A DNA stretch of 22,110 nucleotides, taken from positions 1 through 22,110 of the forward strand of contig CAYNGD010000026.1 of NCBI GenBank assembly GCA_964396965.1, read 5' to 3'. Each line of letters starts with the position of its first letter. The stretch's first letter is position 1. The notes below the pieces were generated by a model. That model was given only the letters and a program-made list of their open reading frames with translations, searched no databases and was not told the DNA's origin. Both the position numbers and the translations under genes were made by a program. The DNA comes from JABMRW01 sp964396965 (lineage in GTDB: Bacteria; Chloroflexota; Dehalococcoidia; Dehalococcoidales; BS750m-G39). Of the stretch, positions 1-8,108 are shown piece after piece.

Positions 1-19
1 AGATTTTTTGGGGTAAAAA

Positions 20-70
20 CCTCTTTGGGTGGGCGGGTATGGGAAATAAAACACTATCAAAATGGGGGTT
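20..70. repeat. Dispersed intergenic repeat, copy A (window edge)
   Basis: Positions 20-45 match 4021-4046 at 24 of 26 bases, on the same strand. After a short unequal spacer both copies continue into a block reading tgggggttaaa. Copy A abuts the 3' end of the PMT-type gene; copy B lies in the gap before hisS. Two copies in non-coding DNA within 4 kb suggest a dispersed repeat family, but its full extent is cut off here by the window edge. Confidence 0.5.
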
Positions 71-1262
71 AAACGGACCCGAAAGGCCAGTATGTCGGAA
101 ACAGCGGCGAGAGGGCCACAAAGCAGGCCAGGTGAAATACCAGATAGAAGACAAACAGCGCCAGCACCGTCTTCCTGAGCTTGCCCGGCTGCCGCCTCTT
201 GTAAAAGTCGAGAAGCTGCGATAAGCCCAGCCCCAGGCCGAGGCAGACCGCCCCCACCGTAGGGTAGAAGTAGTAGATATAGCTAACCCGGTTGGTAATG
301 AGGCTGATCGGTATCCAGACCAGGTAGGTGCCGGCAAACCAGGCGGCGCCGAAGAGCCCGGCCTGGCTGCCCCGGACCGCCCGGTAGACCATGTAGCCGA
401 AGGTGGGTATAATCAAGGCCCAGACGGAAGGGCTGATGGCGGACATATAATGGGGATTATACCAGTAGCCCATCGGCTTGTAGGTCAGCAGCCACTCCCA
501 GGGGCGGCTCAGGGCGGGGTGGGTGACGTTAGCAAAGGTAAGGCTGGCGCTTAAGCTCAGCATGGTAATTATCCGGTGGATGGGGTCTATCAGCGTCGCA
601 AAGCTCCGGACGATGGCCAGGTCAAACAGGGGCATCAGCCCGACGAAGGCCAGCGGGGCCAGGATCGCGGTAAGGACGAACCACCAGGAGCGACCCCGGC
701 GGAAGAGCCAGTGGATGAAGAGAACCAGCGCCGCCAGGGCGCCGTTGAGCTTGGCCAGGGCGCTAAGGCCTATGGTTATCCCCGAGGCGGCGTACTGCCG
801 GCTGGCGTAGAGGAGAAAGGCGCCCATCATCAAGGTAAGGCAGTAGACATCCAGCATGGCCACGCTGGCCTGAACGAAGGTCATGTTCTCCAGCGCCAGC
901 AGAAAGGTGGCTATGTTGGCGGCGTTGCGGGACATTTCCAGCCGACGGCAGAGGAAATAGAAGAGAACGATGGCAGCCGTGCCAAAGATAATCGAGAAAA
1001 AGCGCCAGCCCCAGGGATTATCCCCGAAGAGCTCAATCCCGGCCACGATGAAGAGCTTGGCCAGCGGCGGGTGCTCGGGGCGCGTTATTTCGTGCTGAGC
1101 AATGATATTCCGGGCTTCGGGGACATAGTGCTGCTCGTCCAGGATAAGCTGCGGGGGGTTGGTGATGATGACGAAATGCATCACCAGCGTGGCCACCACC
1201 AGCAGGCAGAGCCAGAAGTATTCCCAGCGGTAGACCCGTGACAGGTTTCTTCTTATCTCCAT
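69..1262 (-). CDS. PMT-family (GT-C) polyprenol-phosphate-dependent glycosyltransferase
   Basis: The 397-residue protein is polytopic, with many hydrophobic segments from residue 14 to the C-terminus. It carries hallmarks of the dolichyl-phosphate-mannose protein mannosyltransferase (GT39) fold: an acidic pair in the first external loop (LDEQHYVPEAR, D42/E43), an EHPPLAK motif at residues 63-69, and a conserved block reading LENMTFVQASVAMLDVY. Members of this fold transfer a sugar from a lipid phosphate carrier on the outer face of the membrane to a protein or lipid acceptor. The ATG start lies inside the end of the upstream GT2-GtrA gene (10-bp overlap) and has no strong ribosome binding site of its own, so translational coupling is likely. 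The upstream enzyme probably makes or supplies the sugar-lipid donor (inference). Acceptor and sugar cannot be read from the sequence. The protein is shorter than eukaryotic PMTs but normal for bacterial ones. Confidence 0.82.
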   Translation of the reverse strand: MEIRRNLSRVYRWEYFWLCLLVVATLVMHFVIITNPPQLILDEQHYVPEARNIIAQHEITRPEHPPLAKLFIVAGIELFGDNPWGWRFFSIIFGTAAIVLFYFLCRRLEMSRNAANIATFLLALENMTFVQASVAMLDVYCLTLMMGAFLLYASRQYAASGITIGLSALAKLNGALAALVLFIHWLFRRGRSWWFVLTAILAPLAFVGLMPLFDLAIVRSFATLIDPIHRIITMLSLSASLTFANVTHPALSRPWEWLLTYKPMGYWYNPHYMSAISPSVWALIIPTFGYMVYRAVRGSQAGLFGAAWFAGTYLVWIPISLITNRVSYIYYFYPTVGAVCLGLGLGLSQLLDFYKRRQPGKLRKTVLALFVFYLVFHLACFVALSPLFPTYWPFGSV

Positions 1263-2329
1263 GTCCAGTTTCTATTGAAGAAGTAGTTCCACAGGAAAGC
1301 CACCACGATACCGACGAAATTAGAGAGCAGGTCGTACACCCCGAAAACGCGGGTAAAGAGCATAAACAGCCCCCACTGAATCACCGCCCCGGCGATACAG
1401 ATAAGGTTGAACTTCAGGAGACGCCCCAGAAAAGACTTGCCCGCGCGCCGCTTGGCGAAGGTGAAGGTATCGTTGAGGATAAAGTTGGTGATAATGGAGA
1501 CCTCGATACCGATAATGACGGCCAGCCAGTCATAAGCAGCCAGGCCGCCGAACCTGGTCAGTAGCCAGTACACCCCCTCATTGACGACAACGCCGCTTAG
1601 GCCCACGAGCATAAACTTGATGAGCATCTCCAGCTCGCCGGTGCGGGCCATCAGGCTGAAGAGGTGCTTCAGGTAGTCCAGCTGCTGGCCGGGGTTGAGC
1701 TTGCTCTGGCCGGCGCTCCGGCCCTCAAAGATATAGGGAACCTCGACCACCCTCTGGAAGCGGCCGGTGAGCATTACCTCCAGGCTTATCTTATAGCCGA
1801 TGGGCTTAAGCCTGGCCTGCGCCACATTCTGCCGCCGGAACATGAAAAACCCGGAAAGGGGGTCTTTTACCGCCCTGGTCGAGGGCAGCAGCAGGTGGGA
1901 TATGACCAGGGCCACCCGGGATATAATCCTACGGGAAAGCCCCCAGTTAGGACAGCCGCCGCCCGGTATATAGCGGCTGGCTATGGCCATATCCGCCCCG
2001 TCCTGGATAGCTTTAATCAGTTGGGGGAGAACCTCGGGGGGGTGCTGCAAATCGGCGTCCATCACCCCGATAATCTGGCCGGAGGCCTGCTCCAGCCCGT
2101 GGACCACCGCCGTGGCCAGCCCTCGCTCGTTGTGGCGAACGATGACCCTGACCGGATAGCGTTCAGCTAATTCCGAGGCGGCCTCAATCGTCCCGTCCCG
2201 GCTGTTATCATCAACGATTAAGACTTCATAGTCATAGCCAGCGAGGGCCTGATCCACCCGGGAAAGGAGCGGGGCGATATTCTCCTTCTCGTTGTAGGTG
2301 GGTATGATGACGGAGATTTTTTCTTTCAC
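1253..2329 (-). CDS. GT2 polyprenol-phosphate glycosyltransferase fused to GtrA membrane domain
   Basis: The 358-residue protein has two parts. Residues 1-225 form a DPM1-like GT-A domain: start SVIIPTYNEKENI, nucleotide-sugar aspartates in VDDNSRDGT (40-48), a DADLQHPPE metal-binding motif (91-99), and ASRYIPGGG. Residues about 235-356 form a GtrA domain with four hydrophobic segments ending in NYFFNRNWTW. The GT part transfers a sugar from a nucleotide donor to polyprenyl phosphate on the cytoplasmic face. GtrA domains are associated with moving or presenting the lipid-linked sugar. The start is GTG at 2329, preceded by AGGGGG with a 4-nt spacer. The gene heads a two-gene operon with the PMT-type transferase, matching a donor-maker plus donor-user pair. 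Sugar identity (mannose, glucose or another) is not determinable. Confidence 0.87.
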   Translation of the reverse strand: MKEKISVIIPTYNEKENIAPLLSRVDQALAGYDYEVLIVDDNSRDGTIEAASELAERYPVRVIVRHNERGLATAVVHGLEQASGQIIGVMDADLQHPPEVLPQLIKAIQDGADMAIASRYIPGGGCPNWGLSRRIISRVALVISHLLLPSTRAVKDPLSGFFMFRRQNVAQARLKPIGYKISLEVMLTGRFQRVVEVPYIFEGRSAGQSKLNPGQQLDYLKHLFSLMARTGELEMLIKFMLVGLSGVVVNEGVYWLLTRFGGLAAYDWLAVIIGIEVSIITNFILNDTFTFAKRRAGKSFLGRLLKFNLICIAGAVIQWGLFMLFTRVFGVYDLLSNFVGIVVAFLWNYFFNRNWTWR

Positions 2330-2354
2330 TAGACCCCCTGTATTCTACAACAAT

Positions 2355-2383
2355 AAGACACCTTATATATAGTGGGGTATAAT
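2355..2383 (+). promoter_or_regulatory. Sigma70-type promoter for the Gpi18-like gene
   Basis: A -35 AAGACA (2355-2360, four of six matches) and a perfect -10 TATAAT (2378-2383) are separated by 17 bp. A second TATAAT follows at 2387-2392. Transcription from the first -10 would begin near 2390, which favours the downstream GTG start at 2411 over an upstream in-frame GTG at 2372. Confidence 0.55.
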
Positions 2384-2410
2384 GGGTATAATAGGAAGCG
2401 GGCGAATCCG

Positions 2411-3730
2411 GTGAAGCTTAGCCAAAAACTCTACCTGACCGTCCTGGGGCTAATACTGGTCCTGGCCGCCCTTTTCCGGTTCTGGGCGGCCCCTCTCTCC
2501 GCCGGGCCCGACGTTGCCCAGTTCTGGGCCTTCGCTAAAGTGTTCCAGACTCACGGCCTGGACTTTTACCGCTACGCCGCCGGTACCGCCGCCATTTTCC
2601 CCTTCAAGAGCTGGGGCTTCGTCTACCCGCCAATATGGCTGCTGCTGCTAGAGAGAGCCCTTTTCTTGGCCCCAGGGAGCGCGGCCACCGGTGCTATGGT
2701 TAGCAGCGGCTGGCGGCTGGCGATGAAGACGCCAATCATACTGGCCGACCTGGCCATCGGCTGCCTCCTGTACCGGGCGGTGCCCGGCTCGAGGCGGTGG
2801 AAGCTGCTCTTCACCTGCCTCTGGCTCTTCCACCCCACCGCCTGGTATGAATCGGCGGTCTTCGGCCAGTTCGACACTGTGGCCGCCGCCTTGCTGCTGG
2901 CGGCGATAGTCCTGCTGGAGCAAAACAGGGACCGGCTGGCCTTCCTCCTCGCCGGCCTGGCGGTGATGACCAAGCAGCATACCCTGATACCGGTAGCGGC
3001 GATGGCGGTGATATTCGCCCGGCAGATGGGCTGGCGGCGGCTAGCGGGTAATCTGGCTATCCTGGCCGGGGTGGTAATAGTTATCTCCATCCCCTTCCTG
3101 ATTACCGGCAACTTCTCGGCCTACGCCCACTCACTCTTGCTGCCGGGCGAGGCCCCGACCTACCAGTTCCCGCTGGTCTACGCCTTCGGCGGCATCGGTG
3201 CCCTGCTCACCTACCTGCACAACGTCTTCGGCTGGGCAACCGGCCGATTTATACCTCTCACCATACCCCTAACGGTGATGGCGGTAGTCGCGGTTATCGT
3301 CCTCAGCTACCGGAGGCAGATCACCCCGGCCCAGGGGGCGCTGGCCGGTTTCCTAGCCTTCATCGCCCTCTTTTACCGGATTAACTACCAGTACCTGATA
3401 ATCTATATACCGATTGCCCTGCTGGTGGCCGCCCGGACACGGTACCTCAGCGAAAGAGTCTTAACCCTGGCTCTGGCCCTGTTTCCCGCCGTCTGGCTGT
3501 GGCTCTTTGACGTCTCCTTCTGGTTCAACTACCTCCAACCGGCCAGCCCCTGGGTTGGCCCGCTACTGGCCCGCGCCGGCCTGACCCACCCGTCCCAGCC
3601 AGACTATGTTTACGTAGCCTTCGCCCTAGTCATTATGGGGCTGTCAGTCGCCTATATTGTCTGCCTTTTCAGCCGGTGGCACAATTCAAGAGAAGGAGTA
3701 GAGTCTATCTTAAACGTCCCGCCGAGTTAG
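2411..3730 (+). CDS. Gpi18-like GT-C membrane glycosyltransferase
   Basis: The 439-residue polytopic membrane protein has about ten or more hydrophobic segments. It contains the pattern typical of bacterial Gpi18/ALG6-like GT-C proteins: an acidic residue in the first luminal-type loop (SAGPDVAQFWAFAK), YPP near residue 75, then HPTAWYESAVFGQFD followed by LLAGLAVMTKQHTLIPV. Such enzymes use lipid-linked sugars and act outside the membrane. The frame is open from a GTG at 2372, but that codon lies upstream of two TATAAT boxes, so GTG at 2411 is preferred; its ribosome binding site is weak (AGGAAG, 12 nt upstream). The gene diverges from the GT2/PMT operon, and the three together look like a small surface-glycosylation locus. 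The C-terminal tail is short and polar. The precise substrate is unknown. Confidence 0.75.
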   Translation: MKLSQKLYLTVLGLILVLAALFRFWAAPLSAGPDVAQFWAFAKVFQTHGLDFYRYAAGTAAIFPFKSWGFVYPPIWLLLLERALFLAPGSAATGAMVSSGWRLAMKTPIILADLAIGCLLYRAVPGSRRWKLLFTCLWLFHPTAWYESAVFGQFDTVAAALLLAAIVLLEQNRDRLAFLLAGLAVMTKQHTLIPVAAMAVIFARQMGWRRLAGNLAILAGVVIVISIPFLITGNFSAYAHSLLLPGEAPTYQFPLVYAFGGIGALLTYLHNVFGWATGRFIPLTIPLTVMAVVAVIVLSYRRQITPAQGALAGFLAFIALFYRINYQYLIIYIPIALLVAARTRYLSERVLTLALALFPAVWLWLFDVSFWFNYLQPASPWVGPLLARAGLTHPSQPDYVYVAFALVIMGLSVAYIVCLFSRWHNSREGVESILNVPPS

Positions 3731-3779
3731 CCAACCGCCACCCCTCCCCCGGCTAGCGTTTGTTTTTCTTCCCACCCTC

Positions 3780-3794
3780 AAAGGTTCCACCTTT
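3780..3794 (+). terminator. Weak hairpin after the Gpi18-like gene
   Basis: A perfect 6-bp stem (AAAGGT / ACCTTT) with a TCC loop begins about 50 nt after the stop codon and is followed by taaaatttt. The stem is AT-rich and the U-run interrupted, so termination is possible but not strong. Confidence 0.25.
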
Positions 3795-4020
3795 AAAATT
3801 TTCTGTCCCGCCCCCACTCCCCTTTTTGGCATTGGTTATACGTCACACATCACAGAGGTGATACTTCTAGCAATTTCTTCTTGGGGGGATAAGGGAAATA
3901 ATCCCCCTTCTCTGGGGGTGGGGTATAAAGGGCTTTAGCCCCCTCCATAAGGGCAGATGGAAAAGGTTATAGTTCCCCTCCCCACCAGGGGCGGGGCTTA
4001 AGAGATGAAAAGAGGTGAAG

Positions 4021-4060
4021 CCTCTTCGGGCGGGCGGGTATGGGAAGAAAAACTGGGGGT
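4021..4060. repeat. Dispersed intergenic repeat, copy B
   Basis: Positions 4021-4046 match 20-45 at 24 of 26 bases, and the downstream tgggggttaaa block is shared. The spacer between the two blocks is shorter in this copy. It sits in non-coding DNA about 75 bp before hisS. Confidence 0.5.
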
Positions 4061-4086
4061 TAAAAAGAGGGCGGAGCAGATATCCC

Positions 4087-4116
4087 TTTACAAATAGAGC
4101 GTTAATACTGTATCCT
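4087..4116 (+). promoter_or_regulatory. Probable hisS promoter
   Basis: TTTACA (4087-4092, five of six matches) is followed after 18 bp by TATCCT (4111-4116, four of six). Predicted transcription start is near 4123, which supports ATG 4134 as the hisS start rather than the in-frame TTG at 4122. Confidence 0.4.
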
Positions 4117-4133
4117 AGCCCTTGAGAAAAGCC

Positions 4134-5387
4134 ATGCTCTACCAGGCACCGCGCGGAACCTCGGACACCCTGCCCCAGGAACAGGCCTACTGGCGCTACC
4201 TGGAGCAGATGGTGGCCCGCACCGCCCGGCTCTACGGCTACGAGCGCCTCGATACCCCCGCCTTCGAGGACACCGGCCTCTTCGCCCGCAGCGTCGGCGA
4301 GGACACCGACATCGTCACCAAGGAGATGTACACCTTCGAAGACCGGGGGGGCAGCCCGCTTACCCTGAGGCCGGAGGGGACCGCCCCGGTCTGCCGCGCC
4401 TACCTGGAGCACGGCCTGCAAAACCGGCCTCAGCCGGTAAAGCTCTACTATATTGCCTCCGTCTTCCGCTACGAGAGGCCCCAGGCGGGGCGCTACCGCC
4501 AGCACTACCAGTTCGGCTACGAGGCCATCGGCGACGGCGATCCCGCCCTCGACGGCGAGGTCATCGATATGGCCTGGCAGTTCTTCAAGTCGGTGAATTT
4601 GAGCCGGCTCTCACTCCAGCTCAACAGCATCGGCTGCAGGCAGTGCCGCCCGGGCTACGTTGCCGCCCTCAAAAGCTACTATCAAAGCCATACCGGGGAG
4701 CTCTGCCCCGATTGTAAATCCCGGCTTGAGAGAAACCCGCTGCGCCTGCTCGACTGCAAGCAGGATGCCTGCCGGCAGATAGCCGCCTCAGCGCCGAAGA
4801 GCGTTGAGCACCTCTGCAACGAGTGCGCCGAGCACTTCCGGCAATTAAAGAGATACCTGGAGCTCCTCGGCCTGCCTTTCACCGTCAACCACCAGCTGGT
4901 GCGGGGGCTGGACTACTACACCCGGACGGTCTTCGAGATCCAGCCTCAAGGGGGCGGCGCCCAGAGCACCCTGGCCGGCGGGGGCCGCTACGACGACCTT
5001 ATCGAGGAGCTGGGAGGCAGGCCGACCCCGGCCCTGGGCTTCGCCGCCGGCATAGAGCGGATAATACTTAATCTTAAGAAGCAGAAAGTTGAAGCGCCTC
5101 CCCTGCCCCGGCCCCAGGTCTTCATCGCCTACATCGGGGAGGCGGCCAAAAACGAGGCGGTCAGGCTGGCGGCCAGCTTGAGGAGCGAGAACATTGGGGT
5201 GATAACGGCGCTGGGGGACAGGAGCCTCAAGGCGCAGCTTAGGCAGGCCAACAATCTCGAGGCCAGCCATGCCGTCATCATCGGGGAGGAGGAACTGCAA
5301 AACGGCACGGCGATAGTGCGGGATATGGCCAGCGCCGAGCAGAAGACCGTCCCCGTCAATAAGCTCCCGAAAGAACTGCCCCACTAG
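4134..5387 (+). CDS. hisS: Histidyl-tRNA synthetase
   Basis: The 417-residue class II aminoacyl-tRNA synthetase charges tRNA-His in the cytoplasm. Visible signatures: the N-terminal QAPRGTSDTLP; a TLRPEGTAPVCRAY block; motif 2 FRYERPQAGRYRQHYQFG (about 111-128); an insertion domain with cysteine pairs (GCRQC, LCPDC, LDCKQDAC, LCNEC); the histidine-specific LVRGLDYYTRTVFEI; motif 3 LGFAAGIERI; and a C-terminal anticodon-binding domain from about residue 325. Length is normal for bacterial HisRS. The start is set at ATG 4134 because HisRS usually begins a few residues before the QAPRG motif and the apparent promoter lies just upstream. The ribosome binding site is weak. gyrB follows on the same strand after 174 bp with its own promoter. 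Confidence 0.97.
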   Translation: MLYQAPRGTSDTLPQEQAYWRYLEQMVARTARLYGYERLDTPAFEDTGLFARSVGEDTDIVTKEMYTFEDRGGSPLTLRPEGTAPVCRAYLEHGLQNRPQPVKLYYIASVFRYERPQAGRYRQHYQFGYEAIGDGDPALDGEVIDMAWQFFKSVNLSRLSLQLNSIGCRQCRPGYVAALKSYYQSHTGELCPDCKSRLERNPLRLLDCKQDACRQIAASAPKSVEHLCNECAEHFRQLKRYLELLGLPFTVNHQLVRGLDYYTRTVFEIQPQGGGAQSTLAGGGRYDDLIEELGGRPTPALGFAAGIERIILNLKKQKVEAPPLPRPQVFIAYIGEAAKNEAVRLAASLRSENIGVITALGDRSLKAQLRQANNLEASHAVIIGEEELQNGTAIVRDMASAEQKTVPVNKLPKELPH

Positions 5388-5397
5388 CCTCTCCAGC

Positions 5398-5426
5398 TTC
5401 ACTTCAGGGCTAAATTATGCTATAAT
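5398..5426 (+). promoter_or_regulatory. gyrB promoter, extended -10
   Basis: TTCACT (5398-5403, four of six) is followed after 17 bp by a perfect TATAAT (5421-5426), preceded by TGC to form an extended -10. Predicted start is near 5433, giving gyrB a leader of about 130 nt. Ribosome binding site AAGGGAG is at 5544-5550. Confidence 0.6.
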
Positions 5427-5561
5427 ATCTATGTATGGCTGCCTTGCTATTATCAGCAATCTCCTCCGGTCGGGCAGCTGCTTCTCCAGATAGAAGCTAC
5501 TCGGGTCTCGCCGGCTCCCCCCAGATTCCCCCTCATTACCAGTAAGGGAGTAAGAACGACT

Positions 5562-7496
5562 ATGACGCAGGAAAAGCCCACATCACGCCGGATAGCAAAC
5601 AGCAACAACTACCGGGCCGAGGATATCCAGGTCTTGGAGGGGCGACAGGCGGTGCGCCGCCGCCCCGGTATGTACATCGGCAGCACCGACCAGCGCGGCC
5701 TGCACCACCTGGTCTACGAGATCACCTATAACTGCATCGACGAGGCCATGGCCGGCTGCTGCGACCGGGTCCAGGTTACCCTCCAGCCGGACAACAGCAT
5801 CCGGGTGGAAGACAACGGGCGCGGCATCCCAGTGGACATCCACCCCTCCACCAAGATAGCCGCCCTGGAAACGGTGATGACCATCCTGCACGCCGGGGCC
5901 AAGTTCGGCGGACATACCTACCAGGTATCCGGCGGTCTGCACGGGGTGGGCGCCTCGGTGGTCAACGCCCTGTCTTCCTGGCTAAAGGTGGAGGTCAGGC
6001 GCGACGGAAAGCAATATCATCAGGAATATAAGCTGGGCATACCGCTGGGCCCGGTGGAGGAGGTCGGCCCGGCCAGCGATACCGGCACCACCGTTACCTT
6101 CCTCCCTGATTCCCAGATATTCGGTGAGGCCAACTGCGATTTCGGCACCATCAGCGAGCACCTGCGCGAGCTGGCTTATTTAAACAAGGGGCTGGAGATA
6201 TTGGTTAACGACGAGAGGACGGACGAGGAAAAGACCTTCTACTTCGAGGGGGGTATCACCGGCTTTATCCGCCAGCTTAACCGCAACCGGGTGGTGCGTA
6301 ACCGTCAGCCTATCTATATTGCCAAAACGGCCAACGGCACCATGGTCGAGGCAGCCCTCCAGTATAATGACGGCTTCTCCGAGTCCTCTTTCAGCTTCGC
6401 CAACTGCGTCAACACCATCGACGGCGGCAGCCACCTCACCGGCTTCCGCTCGGCGCTGACCAGGGTCCTCAACGACTACGCCCGCAAGAACAAGCTGCTC
6501 AAAGAGGACGAGCCCAATCTAATCGGCGAGGACGTCCGGGAGGGGCTGACCGCCGTTATCAGCGTCAAGCTGGCCGAGCCCCAGTTCGAGGGGCAGACCA
6601 AGGGCAAGCTGGGCAACCCCGACGTCAAGAGCCACGTTGAGAGCGTGGTGGGGGAGGGGCTTTCCCTCTACTTCGAAGAGCACCCCGACGACGCCCGCCG
6701 CATCGTGGAGAAGTGCCTCCTCGCCGCCAAGGGCCGGGAGGCCGCCCGCAAGGCCAGGGACCTCATCGTCAAGCGGGGCAGCCTGGAGGCCGCCACCCTG
6801 CCCGGCAAGCTGGCCGACTGCTCGGAGAGAGACCCCAGCCACAGCGAGCTCTACCTGGTGGAAGGGCCTTCCGCCGGCGGCTCGGCCAAAGAGGGGCGCA
6901 ACCGCCGCTTTCAGGCCATCCTCCCCTTAAGGGGCAAGATACTCAACGTGGAGAAGGCCTCGCCGGACAAGATGCTCTCCCACGAGGAAATCCGGGCCAT
7001 CATCACCGCCCTGGGCACCAGCATCGACGATGAGTTCGACCTATCCAAGCTGCGCTACCACCGCGTCATCCTGATGACCGACGCCGATGTTGACGGCTCC
7101 CATATCCGCACCCTGCTGCTCACCTTCTTCTTTCGCCACATGGCCGAACTCATCACCAACCAGCACCTCTATATCGCCCAGCCGCCCCTCTACCGGATAA
7201 AAGCGGCCAAGCTTCAGCAGTGGGTCTATTCGGAGGCGGAGAAGGAGGCGGTCCTGGCCCAGCTCAAGGAGAGCCGCAAGGTGGAGGTCCAGAGATATAA
7301 GGGATTGGGCGAGATGACCGCCGAGCAGCTCTGGGAGACCACCATGAACCCGGACACCCGCACCCTGCTCAACGTGAACATTGAGGACGCCGCCAAGGCC
7401 GACCGCATCTTCCACATGCTGATGGGGGACGAGGTACCGCCGCGCAAGGCCTTCATCCAGGCGCACGCCAGAAGCGTCAAGAACCTAGATATTTAG
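5562..7496 (+). CDS. gyrB: DNA gyrase subunit B
   Basis: The 644-residue ATPase subunit of the type IIA topoisomerase introduces negative supercoils together with GyrA. Domains in order: GHKL ATPase (about 20-240; VEDNGRGIPV, HAGAKFGG, SGGLHGVGASVVNALS), transducer (about 240-410), TOPRIM (about 425-560; LVEGPSAGGSAKEGRNRR, LMTDADVDGSHI), and the C-terminal QRYKGLGEMTAEQLWETTMN. Length fits the short GyrB class lacking the proteobacterial insertion. Two changes stand out: the near-universal EGDSAGG motif is EGPSAGG (P436), and the usual LPLKGK is LPLRGK. ParE is a possible alternative label, but no parC/gyrA neighbour is present to decide; GyrB is preferred on overall resemblance and the origin-proximal context. 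The 3' end meets nadD with a 3-bp gap. Confidence 0.95.
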   Translation: MTQEKPTSRRIANSNNYRAEDIQVLEGRQAVRRRPGMYIGSTDQRGLHHLVYEITYNCIDEAMAGCCDRVQVTLQPDNSIRVEDNGRGIPVDIHPSTKIAALETVMTILHAGAKFGGHTYQVSGGLHGVGASVVNALSSWLKVEVRRDGKQYHQEYKLGIPLGPVEEVGPASDTGTTVTFLPDSQIFGEANCDFGTISEHLRELAYLNKGLEILVNDERTDEEKTFYFEGGITGFIRQLNRNRVVRNRQPIYIAKTANGTMVEAALQYNDGFSESSFSFANCVNTIDGGSHLTGFRSALTRVLNDYARKNKLLKEDEPNLIGEDVREGLTAVISVKLAEPQFEGQTKGKLGNPDVKSHVESVVGEGLSLYFEEHPDDARRIVEKCLLAAKGREAARKARDLIVKRGSLEAATLPGKLADCSERDPSHSELYLVEGPSAGGSAKEGRNRRFQAILPLRGKILNVEKASPDKMLSHEEIRAIITALGTSIDDEFDLSKLRYHRVILMTDADVDGSHIRTLLLTFFFRHMAELITNQHLYIAQPPLYRIKAAKLQQWVYSEAEKEAVLAQLKESRKVEVQRYKGLGEMTAEQLWETTMNPDTRTLLNVNIEDAAKADRIFHMLMGDEVPPRKAFIQAHARSVKNLDI

Positions 7497-7499
7497 GCG

Positions 7500-8108
7500 T
7501 CACCTCTTATACAGCCCGTGCTCGATGATATATTTCTCCACTGCCTCGGGGACGAGCTTGTGAATGGAAAGCCCCCGGGCCACCCGCACCCTTATCTCGG
7601 AGGCGCTGATCTCTATCCGGGGCGTGTCCAGCATCACCAGGCTTTTAGACAGGCCAGGGACGGCCTTTTCCAGGGCGTCCAGGTCGGGGGAGGCAAAGCC
7701 GACCCGGCGCACCGGCACCAGCCGGCAAAGTTTGACCAGCCGCCGCGGCTGGTGCCACTGGGGCAGCTGGCTCAGATTATCCCAGCCCAGAATAAAGAAC
7801 AGCTTATCCCCGGCGCCGAGCTGGCGGCTTAACTCGTTCATGGTGTCCACCGTGTAAGAGGGGCCGGGCCTCTCTATCTCCATTGTTGACAGCTTGAAGG
7901 CGGGCTCACCGGCGATGGCCAGGCGCACCATGGCCACCCGGTGCTCGGGCGGCGAGACGGTGCTGGCGTTATTGAGCTTGAGCCAGGGCTGGCCTGCCGG
8001 TACGAAGAGGACCTCAGCCAAATCGAGGCGGGCACGCACCTCCTCGGCGATAATCAGGTGCCCCATATGGATGGGGTCGAAGGTCCCCCCCAGCACGCCG
8101 ATATTCAT
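7500..8108 (-). CDS. nadD: Nicotinate-nucleotide adenylyltransferase
   Basis: The 202-residue cytoplasmic enzyme adenylates nicotinate mononucleotide with ATP to form deamido-NAD in NAD biosynthesis. The N-terminal nucleotidyltransferase motif GGTFDPIHMGH (7-17) and the C-terminal ISASEIR (family ISSTxIR) are both present, with GPSYTVDTM and FILGWDNLSQLPQW between them as expected for NadD. Full length. The gene is translationally coupled to obgE: its ATG overlaps the obgE stop by 4 bp. It converges with gyrB across a 3-bp gap, so the two transcripts may overlap at their 3' ends. Confidence 0.96.
   Translation of the reverse strand: MNIGVLGGTFDPIHMGHLIIAEEVRARLDLAEVLFVPAGQPWLKLNNASTVSPPEHRVAMVRLAIAGEPAFKLSTMEIERPGPSYTVDTMNELSRQLGAGDKLFFILGWDNLSQLPQWHQPRRLVKLCRLVPVRRVGFASPDLDALEKAVPGLSKSLVMLDTPRIEISASEIRVRVARGLSIHKLVPEAVEKYIIEHGLYKR

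Larger units (their letters stand above)
3731..4133. other. Non-coding 400-bp gap rich in C/G runs
   Basis: No convincing gene lies here. A reading frame crossing part of it on the minus strand is the antisense of hisS. From about 3870 to 4062 the stretch is dominated by C-runs and G-runs with short inverted elements (for example gggctttagccc and cccctccccaccaggggcgggg). It resembles a decayed or structured intergenic repeat, ends in repeat copy B, and is followed by the hisS promoter. Confidence 0.5.

Noticed and set aside
2372..2410. GTG at 2372 as the start of the Gpi18-like gene
   Set aside because: It lies upstream of two TATAAT boxes, and the added 13 residues read as promoter-derived sequence (MGYNGYNRKRANP).
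4122..4133. TTG at 4122 as the hisS start
   Set aside because: It would lie at the predicted transcription start and adds four residues not typical of HisRS; ATG 4134 fits better.
3867..4505. Minus-strand frame of 212 codons opposite hisS
   Set aside because: It is the antisense shadow of hisS with no domain signature. The same applies to long frames opposite gyrB, obgE, dnaA and the glycosyltransferases, which arise from high GC.
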